Shown piece after piece: positions 53,700-63,343 of a stretch of DNA of 64,000 bases. Below the pieces are notes generated by a model, which ran no database searches, was not told the DNA's origin, and was given only the letters and a program-made list of their open reading frames with translations. Both the position numbers and the translations under genes were made by a program. Position 1 is the stretch's first letter, and every line of letters starts with the position of its first letter. The DNA is from an uncultured Lachnospiraceae bacterium (GTDB lineage: Bacteria > Bacillota > Clostridia > Lachnospirales > Lachnospiraceae), in assembly GCA_934432595.1 (NCBI GenBank), contig CAKRYR010000006.1, positions 62,001 through 126,000 of the forward strand, in the 5' to 3' direction.

Positions 53700-54365
53700 G
53701 TGGAAATAAAAATTGATTTTAGAAGGTATTTTTTAGCAATAAAGAAAAACAAATTAATAGTAATTATTGTTGCAATAGCTAGTTTGGCTATAGGAATATT
53801 GCTAAATTATAATGTTAAGCCAGATAAATATAGAGCATATTCAAATGTATATAGTGTTTCTTTTGGTTCATATACAGATTCTGTTGAGGGTGTATATGTA
53901 TTACAGACATATTCAGACATAATTAACAGTAGAAAAGTTGCAAATAGAGCGGCGATGATTATAGGAGATGATTCGTTAGATGGTGAAAAGATTAAATCAA
54001 CGATAACTTATTCTTATTCAGAACAGTCACCAGTATATTATATTTATGCAACTACGACAGACCCACAACTATCTATGACAATAGCAAATGCTGTTGCGAA
54101 AGCATTTGTTATTGAAATGAATAATATTATGGGCGAGGATAATGCACAGATACTTGATGAGGCTTATGACTATGAACAAGTATTTAATGGAAGAAAAGAT
54201 CAGATAAAGAATATATTAATTATCACACTTTTAGGAACATTGTTATGTTTATTTGTGATAGTAATGATATCATTTTTCTCCAATAAGGTCGAGTCTGTAA
54301 ATGATGTAACACTAAATGGTGAAATTGAGATATTAGGTGTTATTCCTAATTTCGATGTAGAATAG
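53700..54365 (+). CDS. Wzz-type chain-length determinant/BY-kinase adaptor
   Basis: A 221-residue membrane protein with two helices (about residues 18-38 and 167-190) bracketing an extracytoplasmic region, the layout of CpsC/Wzz proteins that set polysaccharide length and activate a BY-kinase. Motifs include YVLQTYSDIINSRKVANRA. GTG 53700 with AAGGATG upstream is preferred over GTG 53691. It precedes the BY-kinase gene by 20 bp, as in the usual CpsC-CpsD pairing. The short length is normal for the Firmicutes form. Confidence 0.85.
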   Translation: MEIKIDFRRYFLAIKKNKLIVIIVAIASLAIGILLNYNVKPDKYRAYSNVYSVSFGSYTDSVEGVYVLQTYSDIINSRKVANRAAMIIGDDSLDGEKIKSTITYSYSEQSPVYYIYATTTDPQLSMTIANAVAKAFVIEMNNIMGEDNAQILDEAYDYEQVFNGRKDQIKNILIITLLGTLLCLFVIVMISFFSNKVESVNDVTLNGEIEILGVIPNFDVE

Positions 54366-54385
54366 CAAGTAAAGGAGATACAGGT

Positions 54386-55246
54386 ATGAACAATAAAGTT
54401 TTAGATATATATAGACCAAAGAATGAGACGTTAAATGATGCTTTTGATAGATTGGTTGTAACAATTCATCATCAAAATAGAATGTATAATCACAAGACTT
54501 TTGTGCTTACAGGTTGCGAGCCAATGGTTGGTACTACAACTATATCTATAAATGTTGCTATATCTCTTGCATTATCAGGATTAAAGACAATATTAATAGA
54601 TGGAGATTTAAGAAAAGATGGAAAATATAAAAGATTAAGTGATACAGTTGAACAAGGATTATCAGATGTCTTAAGAGGAAATTTAGATTTAGCTAGTGCA
54701 ATATGTGCAACAAACTATCAAACTTTAGATTATTTACCATCTGGAACTGCAGATGATAATCCAGTAGGAATTCTATATTCGCCAAACTTAAATAAAGTTA
54801 TTGCTTCTTTAGCTGGTTATTATGACTTTGTAATTTTTGATTTACCATCAGCTAATGCAGCTATTGATTCTAATATTTTAGCATCTAAAGTTGATGCAGT
54901 TATTTTAGTTGCAAAACAACATTCAACAACTACTATGCAGATAAGAAATGCGAAGAAGGAGTTGGATAAAATTGCTGCTAACTTAGTTGGAATAGTGTTT
55001 AATAATGTAGATGCTAGTGAATATAGAAGATATATGAAAAATTATGATTATTTTAATAAAGAAAAATTTATTAATGGTAGTAAAAATAAAGAAAATAATA
55101 ATGATCTAGAAGATACAGCGTTTGAGCTTGATTATGATACTTTTAAAGAAGAAGAGAAGAAACTTAAAGCAGATGATTTTAATTTAGAATCAGATGACTT
55201 AAAAGTAGAAGAAAATATTACCATTGATAGTGATACTATTGAATAG
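54386..55246 (+). CDS. BY-kinase-like (CpsD-type) protein lacking the P-loop lysine
   Basis: A 286-residue protein of the bacterial tyrosine kinase fold. The Walker A' motif TILIDGDLRKDG and Walker B FVIFDLPSAN are in place, but Walker A reads EPMVGTTTIS where the conserved Lys of GKS/GKT should be. A tyrosine-rich stretch (YRRYMKNYDYF) lies near residue 215, and the last 60 residues are acidic. BY-kinases regulate chain length with the Wzz partner encoded just upstream. The Lys loss suggests weak or altered ATP use. I believe similar GTTT forms occur in Lachnospiraceae, so it may be a family trait. Activity is uncertain. Confidence 0.85.
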   Translation: MNNKVLDIYRPKNETLNDAFDRLVVTIHHQNRMYNHKTFVLTGCEPMVGTTTISINVAISLALSGLKTILIDGDLRKDGKYKRLSDTVEQGLSDVLRGNLDLASAICATNYQTLDYLPSGTADDNPVGILYSPNLNKVIASLAGYYDFVIFDLPSANAAIDSNILASKVDAVILVAKQHSTTTMQIRNAKKELDKIAANLVGIVFNNVDASEYRRYMKNYDYFNKEKFINGSKNKENNNDLEDTAFELDYDTFKEEEKKLKADDFNLESDDLKVEENITIDSDTIE

Positions 55247-55299
55247 GTTTAAAATTGTTGTATAGGCTAAATCTGTTGAGTAGAACTATGGAGGCAAAC

Positions 55300-56532
55300 A
55301 TGGTTAAAGAAAAGGAATTTTTTATAAAATTAATAGATGCTTCTTTATATAATAAAAAGATTCTTGAGAATATTGATTTAGATTGGAATGATCTAAAAGA
55401 AGAGGCTAGACAGCATAATTGTATGGCAATTATTTTTCCAACAATTAAACAAATACAGACGGATTTTGATTGTATTCCAAAAGATATATATGAAGAATGG
55501 GAAGAGAAAGTTGTTGAGATGGCAGCAGCTCAATGTATTAAGAATTATGAATTAAATCATATTTTAGACTGTTTAAGACAAGTTGGAGTTGAGGGTATTA
55601 TTTTTAAAGGAGCTGTAATTGCAGATACATACCCAGAATATTTGTTAAGAGTATCTGGAGATGCAGATGTATTGATAAAAGCTGAGGATGAAAAATTAGC
55701 ATTAGATATACTAGCTAAAGAAGGATATTTAATTAATTATGCTGAATCTAAGGAAAATGAAACAACCCTTTATAAAGGAAATATACTTGTAATTGAATTA
55801 CATACATCTCTTTGGGAAGATTATAAAGGCGATCATATAGATAAGCTTAATGATATGAATATAACAGATGATAATCTTTTTGTAGATTTTCAGGGATGTG
55901 ATATACAAGCAAAAACTTTAGGGATAACAAAACATTTTACTTATATTTTTTATCATATGATAAAGCACTTTATTCCCGGAGGAATAGGTATACGTCATCT
56001 TTTAGATATTACTCTTTTTTATAATAAATATGAAAATGAGATTGATTTAAATGAATTTTATGAAAATATGCATATTTTAGGATATGATATGTTTTGTAAA
56101 GCCATATTTAGATTATGCATAGATTTATTCGATATGAAGGCAAGCGTATTACCAGATGAATATGAAATTGATAAAAATTTATATAATAAATTAATAGATG
56201 ATATTATTGATGCAGGAGTTTTTGGCAATAAAACAATTGAAAGAATAAAAGCTAGAAATATTATAAAACAGACTTATTATGAAGGAGATAAGGTACAACC
56301 TAGTAAAATAAAGGTGTTACTTAATACATTATTTCCGAAGGCAGAAGCTATGTCTGATAATTATGTAAATGTAAGGAAGTACAAATTCTTACTTCCAGTT
56401 GCATGGACACAACGAGCTATACATCATTTTGTATGTAAAATAAAATATGTAGATGAACCAAGTCTTTCTCAAAAAACAAAATCAGTAGAAGATAGAATGA
56501 GATTGTTAAAAGAGTTAGATTTAATGAAATAA
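55300..56532 (+). CDS. PF14907-type nucleotidyltransferase family protein
   Basis: A 410-residue protein of the uncharacterised nucleotidyltransferase family (PF14907). The nucleotidyltransferase core is near residue 100: GIIFKGAVIADTYP, then RVSGDADVLIKAED with the paired acidic residues. A second half (about residues 200-400) is helical. In paeninodin-type loci a homologous enzyme (PadeN) extends the phosphate group of a phosphorylated peptide, which fits the HPr-kinase-like gene here. ATG 55300 follows ATGGAGGC; TTG 55255 is rejected. It ends 2 bp from a convergent gene, with no terminator. A role in polysaccharide modification remains possible. Confidence 0.82.
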   Translation: MVKEKEFFIKLIDASLYNKKILENIDLDWNDLKEEARQHNCMAIIFPTIKQIQTDFDCIPKDIYEEWEEKVVEMAAAQCIKNYELNHILDCLRQVGVEGIIFKGAVIADTYPEYLLRVSGDADVLIKAEDEKLALDILAKEGYLINYAESKENETTLYKGNILVIELHTSLWEDYKGDHIDKLNDMNITDDNLFVDFQGCDIQAKTLGITKHFTYIFYHMIKHFIPGGIGIRHLLDITLFYNKYENEIDLNEFYENMHILGYDMFCKAIFRLCIDLFDMKASVLPDEYEIDKNLYNKLIDDIIDAGVFGNKTIERIKARNIIKQTYYEGDKVQPSKIKVLLNTLFPKAEAMSDNYVNVRKYKFLLPVAWTQRAIHHFVCKIKYVDEPSLSQKTKSVEDRMRLLKELDLMK

Positions 56533-56534
56533 TA

Positions 56535-57362
56535 TTATTTTAATGTTATTGATACTAGGTCAGGTCTATTAAAGGTTCTAGGTATCCAGTTACTTTTGCC
56601 TAAACCACGTGATGCAATCATTACAGAGCCATGTTTCTTAAAGGCTCCAGCATCATATTTTGGAAAAAAGACACCATCATTTCCAAGAAGACCACCAATA
56701 AAAGGAATACGAATAATACCACCATGAGAGTGACCCGATAACACTAGAGAGTAACCATATTGAGAGGTGCTATCAAAAGTGTCAGCTCTATGATTTAGAA
56801 GAATAGAGAAATAATCTGTACTAGCAGGTTCAAGTCTTTCTTCTAGAAGTTTATTATAGTTAGCTTGTGAGTTAGAACCAGTGTATCGTATTCCATATAG
56901 TATAATATGTGAGTTGCCCTTTGATATTTGTACTGATTGGTTGTTAAGTTCTGTTATATTGTATTTGGTATATAATGCAGACATAGTATTCTTAATAGAA
57001 TTACTAGCGACTTCATGATTACCTGAAACACAATAAACAGGGGCAAGCTTAACAATAGATTTAAATAAATGTTCTGTATTAGAATAATCAGTATTATTTT
57101 TATCTACCATGTCACCAGTCATTACAATTAAGTTAGGTTTTTCAGCTTTTATGGCTTTAACTAGTTCATTGTTTTTAAAGTGTTTATAATGTAAGTCTGA
57201 TAAATGAATTATTTTATAATTTGCAAAATCAGAAGGAATATTTGAATTAGAAATAGTGTATCTTGATATGCTTATAGTTTGGTTAAACATAAGATAAGAT
57301 AGTACACCTAATAAAATTATTGTAAATAGTATTATAATAGAGCGTTTTATAACTTTATTCAT
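56535..57362 (-). CDS. Membrane-anchored metallophosphoesterase
   Basis: A 275-residue calcineurin-type phosphoesterase with an N-terminal membrane anchor (about residues 8-28). Metal-binding motifs are in order: IIHLSDLHYKHF (D-x-H), GDMVDKN (GD), SGNHE (GNH), LNHRAD and SGHSHGG (GHxH). Membrane-anchored relatives act on UDP-diacylglucosamine-like or other phosphorylated lipids, but this short, two-domain-free form is simply called a metallophosphoesterase. It is inverted relative to the polysaccharide locus. The start follows GGAGGA on the minus strand, and its end lies 2 bp from the nucleotidyltransferase end. Confidence 0.9.
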   Translation of the reverse strand: MNKVIKRSIIILFTIILLGVLSYLMFNQTISISRYTISNSNIPSDFANYKIIHLSDLHYKHFKNNELVKAIKAEKPNLIVMTGDMVDKNNTDYSNTEHLFKSIVKLAPVYCVSGNHEVASNSIKNTMSALYTKYNITELNNQSVQISKGNSHIILYGIRYTGSNSQANYNKLLEERLEPASTDYFSILLNHRADTFDSTSQYGYSLVLSGHSHGGIIRIPFIGGLLGNDGVFFPKYDAGAFKKHGSVMIASRGLGKSNWIPRTFNRPDLVSITLK

Positions 57363-57564
57363 AATATTCCTCCATTCTGAGTGAAATTAAAATGTGTTAG
57401 TATGTATGTGAATTTGAAACATAAGTATTACTTTTATACATTCACTTCATATATTATCATATTTTAAGTAAATTAACAATTCAAAGTATAAAACAATATA
57501 TTGATAAATGTTAGTGAGTTAGAAATATTACATAATATAGATTATTTCGAGTGAGGCGATAAGA

Positions 57565-58539
57565 TTGAAAAAATATTTTGAAAAAGTATTAAAAACAGTA
57601 ATGTTTATTGGAGTAATATTTTTGATGAATTTAATATGGATAGATAATTCCTATGCTGAGGATTTACCTAAGATAGTTTTAACGTCATACTCTGTAAAGA
57701 GCGGTAATTTTGAAATGGGAGAAACTACAACTTTAAGTTTAGTATTTAGTAATGTAGGTACAATTCATGCTAAGAATATAGTAATATCCTATGAAACAGA
57801 GAAAAGTTATATACATAGTATATTTGGTTCTTCAAACCAGATATTTATACCTTTATTATATGCAGGGAAGAGTAAAGCAGTAGATATTCAAGTAGAAGTT
57901 TCTAAATTAGAGGAATTAGAGAATCTACAAAGTATTCCTATATATTTTGAAGCAAAATGTTATAGCTATGTTACAGGAACAGCGGATGTTAATGAATTTG
58001 CAATTTATGCACCTATTAACAGCGTGAAAATGCAGTCGGAAATATCAGTATCTTCTACAACTAAAAAAGGAGCTAAGACTTTTATTAGTGCAAATGTGTC
58101 AAATAAAGGATATAAAGATATTTTTGATGTCAAAATGTTTGTATTAGGAAATATTGATAAATCAGAAGAAAAGGTTGGACAAATTGAACTAAGTGGTAAA
58201 GAAAAAAATGCCATAGGTAAAAATAATTATGTTGTTTTTCCATTAGAGGATATATTAGCTGGAGGAACAGGATATATAGAGAATACATTAGTATTTAATA
58301 AAACAGGAAAGCAAACTATCGTGATATTCTTTTCATATAAAGATAAGAATGGTAATGTATATATTGTAAAAAGTGGAGAAAAGACAGTTAGTGTTTCTAA
58401 AATGAATGATAGTGAAAACGAAAGTTATGTACAAGAATATGACAATATTGGAAAGAAAAAATTACTTTTGATGATTGGAATTATTGTAATTGCAGTAGCA
58501 ATAGTTGTAATTTTAGTCATTAGAAAAAAGAAAAAATAA
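57565..58539 (+). CDS. Secreted membrane-anchored CARDB-like protein
   Basis: A 324-residue protein with an N-terminal signal peptide (about residues 8-31), two beta-sandwich repeats (about 38-155 and 165-285) of the CARDB/alpha-galactosidase NEW3 type (ETTTLSLVFSNVGTIHAKNI pattern), a short spacer and a C-terminal membrane helix (about 300-318) with a basic tail. Such proteins are often co-encoded with ABC exporters or polysaccharide genes, but a function cannot be read. The start is TTG with GAGG nine bases upstream. It is 23 bp before the flippase fusion, probably the same transcript. Confidence 0.8.
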   Translation: MKKYFEKVLKTVMFIGVIFLMNLIWIDNSYAEDLPKIVLTSYSVKSGNFEMGETTTLSLVFSNVGTIHAKNIVISYETEKSYIHSIFGSSNQIFIPLLYAGKSKAVDIQVEVSKLEELENLQSIPIYFEAKCYSYVTGTADVNEFAIYAPINSVKMQSEISVSSTTKKGAKTFISANVSNKGYKDIFDVKMFVLGNIDKSEEKVGQIELSGKEKNAIGKNNYVVFPLEDILAGGTGYIENTLVFNKTGKQTIVIFFSYKDKNGNVYIVKSGEKTVSVSKMNDSENESYVQEYDNIGKKKLLLMIGIIVIAVAIVVILVIRKKKK

Positions 58540-58562
58540 AGAGTATTCTTTTGGGGGAACTT

Positions 58563-61190
58563 ATGAATAGTAAAAAGGTTATAGGTAATTCCGTTGTGTA
58601 TACCTTTAATAGTATTTTACTAAAGGCGTTTGGGTTCTTATTATTGCCATTATATACAAATTATTTAGAGGATACAGATTACGGAATAACAGGTGTAATA
58701 ACAAGTTTTACAAATGTGGCCAATTATATTATTGCTTTTTGTTTATTTGCAGCAGTTATGAGATTTTATGCAGATTATAAAGAGGATAGGCAAAAGGTTA
58801 AAAGATTATTTGGCTCTATTTTGATGTTTGTATTTCTATCAGGAGTGGTATTTACCACAATTCTTATTGTATTTCATAAAATAACCTGTCAATTATTTTT
58901 TAAAAAAATTGATTTCTATCCAACAGTTCTTATTGCGTTAGTAGGACTTACTTTTGGATGTATGAATTTAATATATGAACAGATACTAAAGAGCATGGAA
59001 CAGGCTAAGAAATATGCAATAACAAGTATATGTCTATTTTTTTCCCAATTGGTTTTGAATATTATTTTTATAGTATTTATGGATATGGGAGCCAATGGAG
59101 TATTATTAGCAACGTTAATTGTAAATATAGCTATGTTTATATATATGTTATATGATTTAACAAAAAATGATCTAATAACAATATGTTTAGACAAGTCTAT
59201 ATTAAGGGAGGCTTTGACTTATTCTGTGCCATTATTGCCGCATAATTTATCATCAACAATCGCAAGTTTTACTTCTCGAATATTTATTAAAGACATGGTT
59301 ACACTTGGTTCGGCAGGATTATTTAATATTGCTACTCAATTTGGTTCCATTACAGATATGATTCAGACAGCTGTTAATACGGCATTTCAACCATATTTTT
59401 ATGAACAATTAAATAAAAAAGAAAAAGGATATAAAGAAAATATAGTTAAATTAACTAATGCATTAGTATGGGTATATGGTTTTTTGTTTATAGGACTAGC
59501 ATTATTTGCTCAAGACTTAATATTACTATTATTACATAAAAGTTATGCAAAAGCATGGACTGTAATACCATTTATTGTTGTGACCTTTTCAATTAAGATT
59601 TTATATTATTTCTATATAAATATACTTATGTATTATAAAAAAGCTACTAGATATATATTTACTGCAACATTATCAAGCAGTATATTAAATATAGTTTTAT
59701 CATACCTACTTATACCTCATTTTGATATGTATGGTTCAGTAATGGCTGATATTATATGTATGGTTATTAGAGTAGCTATTATAATTCTTTTAAGTAAAGA
59801 ATATGAAGGTGTAGGATATAAATTAAGAAGTTTTATTATTAAGATACTGATGATTATAGGATTTATATGTGTGGGATTAATACCTGCATATACAAAATAT
59901 ACGTATACATTTAGTGGTATAAATTTTGTATATAAGTTGTTCATTTTTATGGTATATACTGGATTATGTGTTTATTTTATGAGAGATGAAATAAAAAAGG
60001 TTTATAATAAAATAAAAGATAAATATATATACAAAGATATGAAAAATACCTATTTAAAATACGGGGTTAAGGATAAGATAATATTTGATTGCAATGGTGG
60101 AAAATCTTATGCAGGAAATCCTAAGGTAATATCTGAGTTGTTACATAAGCAATGTAGAAGATATGAAATTGTATGGCTATTTAAAAATCCAGAGGAAAAG
60201 TCGAAAATTGTACCAGAGTATGTAAGATGTGTAAAGATTGGTACAAAACAAGCTTATAGGGAAATGGCTACTGCAAGAGTATGGGTATTTAATGGATTAG
60301 TAAGACAGAGTGTGTATAAGGGTAGAAAACAAGTATATATACAGACCTGGCATGGGGATAGAGGATTTAAGAAAATATTATTAGATTTGAAAAAACGTAA
60401 AGATATTGTAGAAAGTAATATATGTGATTTAATGCTTGTAGGTTCTACATTTGGTGAAAAAGTGTGTAGAAGTGCATTTGGATATAATGGTAAAGTGTAT
60501 AAATTTGGTTGTCCTAGAAATGATATACTAGTAAATTCTTCAGAAGAAGATGTAATTAATATAAAGAGTAAGTTGGGAATAGATAAAAATACAAAGGTTT
60601 TACTATATGCTCCAACATTTAGAAGAAAAGAGAAAGAAAGAGAATTATTAGATATTGATAAGGTTATTCATACTTTAGAAGAAAAAGATAAAACTAAATG
60701 GATAGCGTTATTACGTTTACATAGTGAATCAAAAGATATAGGTCAGTATGTAAAAGTTTGTGGTAAGGGTGATTCAAATAGCATATTACAAAAAGTAATA
60801 GATATGACGAAATATGAAGATATGAGTGATTTGCTATTAATTGCAGATTGCTTAATAACAGATTATTCTTCATGTGCAGGAGATTTTATATTAAGAAAAA
60901 AGATGCTTTTATTATACCAACCTGATTATGATGAATATGTAAATAATGAGCGAGAAGGTTATTTTGATATAAAAGATTCACCTTATCTTGTTGGAAAGAA
61001 TACTGAAGAAATATGTGAGATTATAAAGTATTTTAATAGAGATAAGGCTAGAATAAATGCGACTACAATAATGAATTTTTATGGAACAGTTGAAACTGGA
61101 TTTTCAACAAAAAAAGTTGTTGAATATATTAACAGATTAAGTTATGAAGATAATGAAGCTGAAAATTTGATAGAGGATAAAAATTTATGA
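58563..61190 (+). CDS. Flippase (Wzx-type) fused to CDP-glycerol glycerophosphotransferase
   Basis: An 875-residue fusion. Residues 1-470 are a polysaccharide flippase of the MOP superfamily with about 12-14 helices, starting KKVIGNSVVYTFNS. Residues about 490-870 are a TagB/TagF-type CDP-glycerol transferase domain: TWHGDRGFKK, YKFGCPRNDIL, LLYAPTFRRKEKE, ITDYSSCAGDF and LLYQPDYDEY. No membrane helix separates them, so the transferase faces the cytoplasm. The fusion would couple adding glycerol phosphate to a lipid-linked glycan with its export. No frameshift is seen, so the fusion looks genuine. ATG 58563 follows GGGGG. Confidence 0.9.
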   Translation: MNSKKVIGNSVVYTFNSILLKAFGFLLLPLYTNYLEDTDYGITGVITSFTNVANYIIAFCLFAAVMRFYADYKEDRQKVKRLFGSILMFVFLSGVVFTTILIVFHKITCQLFFKKIDFYPTVLIALVGLTFGCMNLIYEQILKSMEQAKKYAITSICLFFSQLVLNIIFIVFMDMGANGVLLATLIVNIAMFIYMLYDLTKNDLITICLDKSILREALTYSVPLLPHNLSSTIASFTSRIFIKDMVTLGSAGLFNIATQFGSITDMIQTAVNTAFQPYFYEQLNKKEKGYKENIVKLTNALVWVYGFLFIGLALFAQDLILLLLHKSYAKAWTVIPFIVVTFSIKILYYFYINILMYYKKATRYIFTATLSSSILNIVLSYLLIPHFDMYGSVMADIICMVIRVAIIILLSKEYEGVGYKLRSFIIKILMIIGFICVGLIPAYTKYTYTFSGINFVYKLFIFMVYTGLCVYFMRDEIKKVYNKIKDKYIYKDMKNTYLKYGVKDKIIFDCNGGKSYAGNPKVISELLHKQCRRYEIVWLFKNPEEKSKIVPEYVRCVKIGTKQAYREMATARVWVFNGLVRQSVYKGRKQVYIQTWHGDRGFKKILLDLKKRKDIVESNICDLMLVGSTFGEKVCRSAFGYNGKVYKFGCPRNDILVNSSEEDVINIKSKLGIDKNTKVLLYAPTFRRKEKERELLDIDKVIHTLEEKDKTKWIALLRLHSESKDIGQYVKVCGKGDSNSILQKVIDMTKYEDMSDLLLIADCLITDYSSCAGDFILRKKMLLLYQPDYDEYVNNEREGYFDIKDSPYLVGKNTEEICEIIKYFNRDKARINATTIMNFYGTVETGFSTKKVVEYINRLSYEDNEAENLIEDKNL

Positions 61191-61247
61191 TTTTAATTGT
61201 ATACGGAGTCAGTTTTAAAGTCATAAAGAAGAAAAGTAGGCGAAATA

Positions 61248-62120
61248 ATGAATAAAGTTGTTGCAAAAATATGGCATTCAAAGTACGTTCAGTTTTTTGT
61301 GTCTGATAAATTATATTTAACTTTATATTTTAGAAAACGATTTGGATATAATATTAATTGGAAAAATCCAGAGACATTTAATGAAAAAATTCAATGGTTA
61401 AAATTATATGATCGTAAGGATGAATATACACAACTAGTAGACAAGTTAAGAGTAAGAGAGTTTATTAAGGATAAGGTTGGGGAAAAATATTTAGTAAAAT
61501 TACTAGGAGTATATAATTCTGTAGAAGAGATTGATTATGATGAATTGCCAAAACAGTTTGTATTAAAAACTACCCATGATTCTGGTGGAGTTGTTATATG
61601 TAAGGATAAGGATATATTTAATATAGAAAAGGCAAACCAAAAATTAAATAGAAGTATGAAGGATAATTATTATTGGTTGTGGAGAGAATGGCCATATAAA
61701 AATGTAGAACATAAAATAATATGCGAGGAATATCTTGTAGATGATGTAAAGAATGAAGAAATCGCAGATTATAAAGTGTTATGTTTTAACTCAGAACCTA
61801 AGATAATTCAGGTATGTGAAGGAAGACAAAAAAAAGGTGGCGTAAAGTTTGGATTTTATGACACTAGATGGAAAGAGTTAGATGTAAAAAGAGCTAAGCA
61901 TAATAACTTAGAACATAGTGTATCAAAGCCTAATGTTTTGGAAGAAATGCTTGAGGTTTCAAGAAAATTATCTAAAGGATTAAAATTTATTAGAGTTGAT
62001 TTTTATATTGTAAATGATAGATTATATTGCGGAGAACTGACATTTTATCCAGGCTCTGGATTTGAAGGATTTGAACCGGAAGAATATGATAAGATAATGG
62101 GAGATTGGATAGATTTATGA
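61248..62120 (+). CDS. TupA-like ATP-grasp protein
   Basis: A 290-residue protein of the TupA-like ATP-grasp family found in surface polysaccharide loci. It has the family's FRKRFGYNINWKNPETFNEK start, KTTHDSGG (near residue 110), CEEYLVDD, ADYKVLCFN, a conserved GELTFYPGSGFE near the end and a C-terminal GDWIDL. Such proteins may ligate an amino acid or amine onto the sugar chain; the reaction is not known here. It is followed by the ligase-like gene with a 4-base ATGA overlap. Confidence 0.85.
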   Translation: MNKVVAKIWHSKYVQFFVSDKLYLTLYFRKRFGYNINWKNPETFNEKIQWLKLYDRKDEYTQLVDKLRVREFIKDKVGEKYLVKLLGVYNSVEEIDYDELPKQFVLKTTHDSGGVVICKDKDIFNIEKANQKLNRSMKDNYYWLWREWPYKNVEHKIICEEYLVDDVKNEEIADYKVLCFNSEPKIIQVCEGRQKKGGVKFGFYDTRWKELDVKRAKHNNLEHSVSKPNVLEEMLEVSRKLSKGLKFIRVDFYIVNDRLYCGELTFYPGSGFEGFEPEEYDKIMGDWIDL

Positions 62121-63292
62121 AATTAAATAAACTAGTATATGCAATGTTTTTCTTATATGTTTTAGCAGCACATTTTGTAAATCATACATGGTTGTTCCAA
62201 GTAGTTGGATTTATGTTTGTTGGTGCTGAATTAATATATATATTGAAAACAAAAAAGATATATATTTCAACCTATACAATATTATTTGGATTATTTATAG
62301 TTTATTGTATATTTCAAAATATAGCAGGAATAACTATGGATACCACTCAATCAAGTGGAATGATAAAAACATTAATTATTGATTTAGTACTTAATTTTGT
62401 AGTAATGTGTTATCTGTTTGTTGGAAATAATATAGAATTATTTCCAAAGGTATATTCACAAACCGGATTTATTTATTGTGTGTATATGGTTTTGACTAAT
62501 ATTACAAATTTAGGTGAAGGAAGATTAGGTTGGAATCAACCCTTGATATTTGGACTTGATGGACAATATCAGTCTAATGGAGTAGGTTTTATATTTGCAT
62601 TTGCCTTTAATATGTATGTATATAGAATAATGGTAAATAAGGAAAAGAAATGTATAGGATTCGCTTTGTTTTGTGCAGCAGGGGCATTTTTAACAGGATC
62701 TAGAAAAGCATTAATGATAGTAATGCTTGGAACATTCTTTATAGCTTATTTCTTTTACAAAGGTAAGAATAAAATGAAGATAATAGTAATTGGAATTGTC
62801 TTAGTTGCTATTATGTACTTATTGATTATGAATGTACCTGTATTTTATGATACAGTAGGATATAGATTTGATGCGTTAGTTGAGGGAACTAAGTCTGGTG
62901 AGCAGACGGAAGGCTCGGCTATTGTGAGGGAACATTTAACAGAATATGCAATTAACTATTGGAAAGAGAAACCTATATGGGGACATGGTTTAGATAATTT
63001 TAGATTACTAGATGGAACCTATGGGTTATATGCACATAATAATTATGCTGAGTTGTTATGTGATTCAGGATTAGTTGGAATAATAATATATTATAGTTCT
63101 TATTTGGCGGCAATCATAATGTTATTACGACGTTATAAGAAATCTAATATTGCTAAGCTTGCTCTTGTTTGCTTAGGAATATTTATGATAATGGAATATG
63201 GTTTAGTAAGTTATTATGAAAGACCTTATCAATTATATGTTATTTTTGCTACAGTGGCAGGAATGTATAAATTAGATGAGTCTAAAGGATAG
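62117..63292 (+). CDS. O-antigen ligase/polymerase-like membrane protein
   Basis: A 391-residue protein with about 11 membrane helices and a late extracytoplasmic loop holding WGHGLDNFRLLDGTYGLYAHNNYAELLCDSGLVGIIIYY (given in parts: GHGLDNFR and AHNNYAELL), the Wzy_C/O-antigen-ligase signature. It probably polymerises or transfers the repeat unit outside the membrane. ATG 62117 overlaps the preceding stop as ATGA, translational coupling; an upstream in-frame ATG at 62105 is inside the previous gene. Substrate unknown. Confidence 0.9.
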   Translation: MKLNKLVYAMFFLYVLAAHFVNHTWLFQVVGFMFVGAELIYILKTKKIYISTYTILFGLFIVYCIFQNIAGITMDTTQSSGMIKTLIIDLVLNFVVMCYLFVGNNIELFPKVYSQTGFIYCVYMVLTNITNLGEGRLGWNQPLIFGLDGQYQSNGVGFIFAFAFNMYVYRIMVNKEKKCIGFALFCAAGAFLTGSRKALMIVMLGTFFIAYFFYKGKNKMKIIVIGIVLVAIMYLLIMNVPVFYDTVGYRFDALVEGTKSGEQTEGSAIVREHLTEYAINYWKEKPIWGHGLDNFRLLDGTYGLYAHNNYAELLCDSGLVGIIIYYSSYLAAIIMLLRRYKKSNIAKLALVCLGIFMIMEYGLVSYYERPYQLYVIFATVAGMYKLDESKG

Positions 63293-63343
63293 AAATATTT
63301 TATAAAAATAGAAGAGAAAAAATATATTTAGTTAGGTGATTAT

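Noticed and set aside
50562..56532. Complete lasso-peptide gene cluster
   Set aside because: The asparagine-synthetase-like cyclase and the transglutaminase-like B2 protease were looked for and are not in the window. The transglutaminase-like protein at 18413 is an exported, unrelated type 30 kb away.
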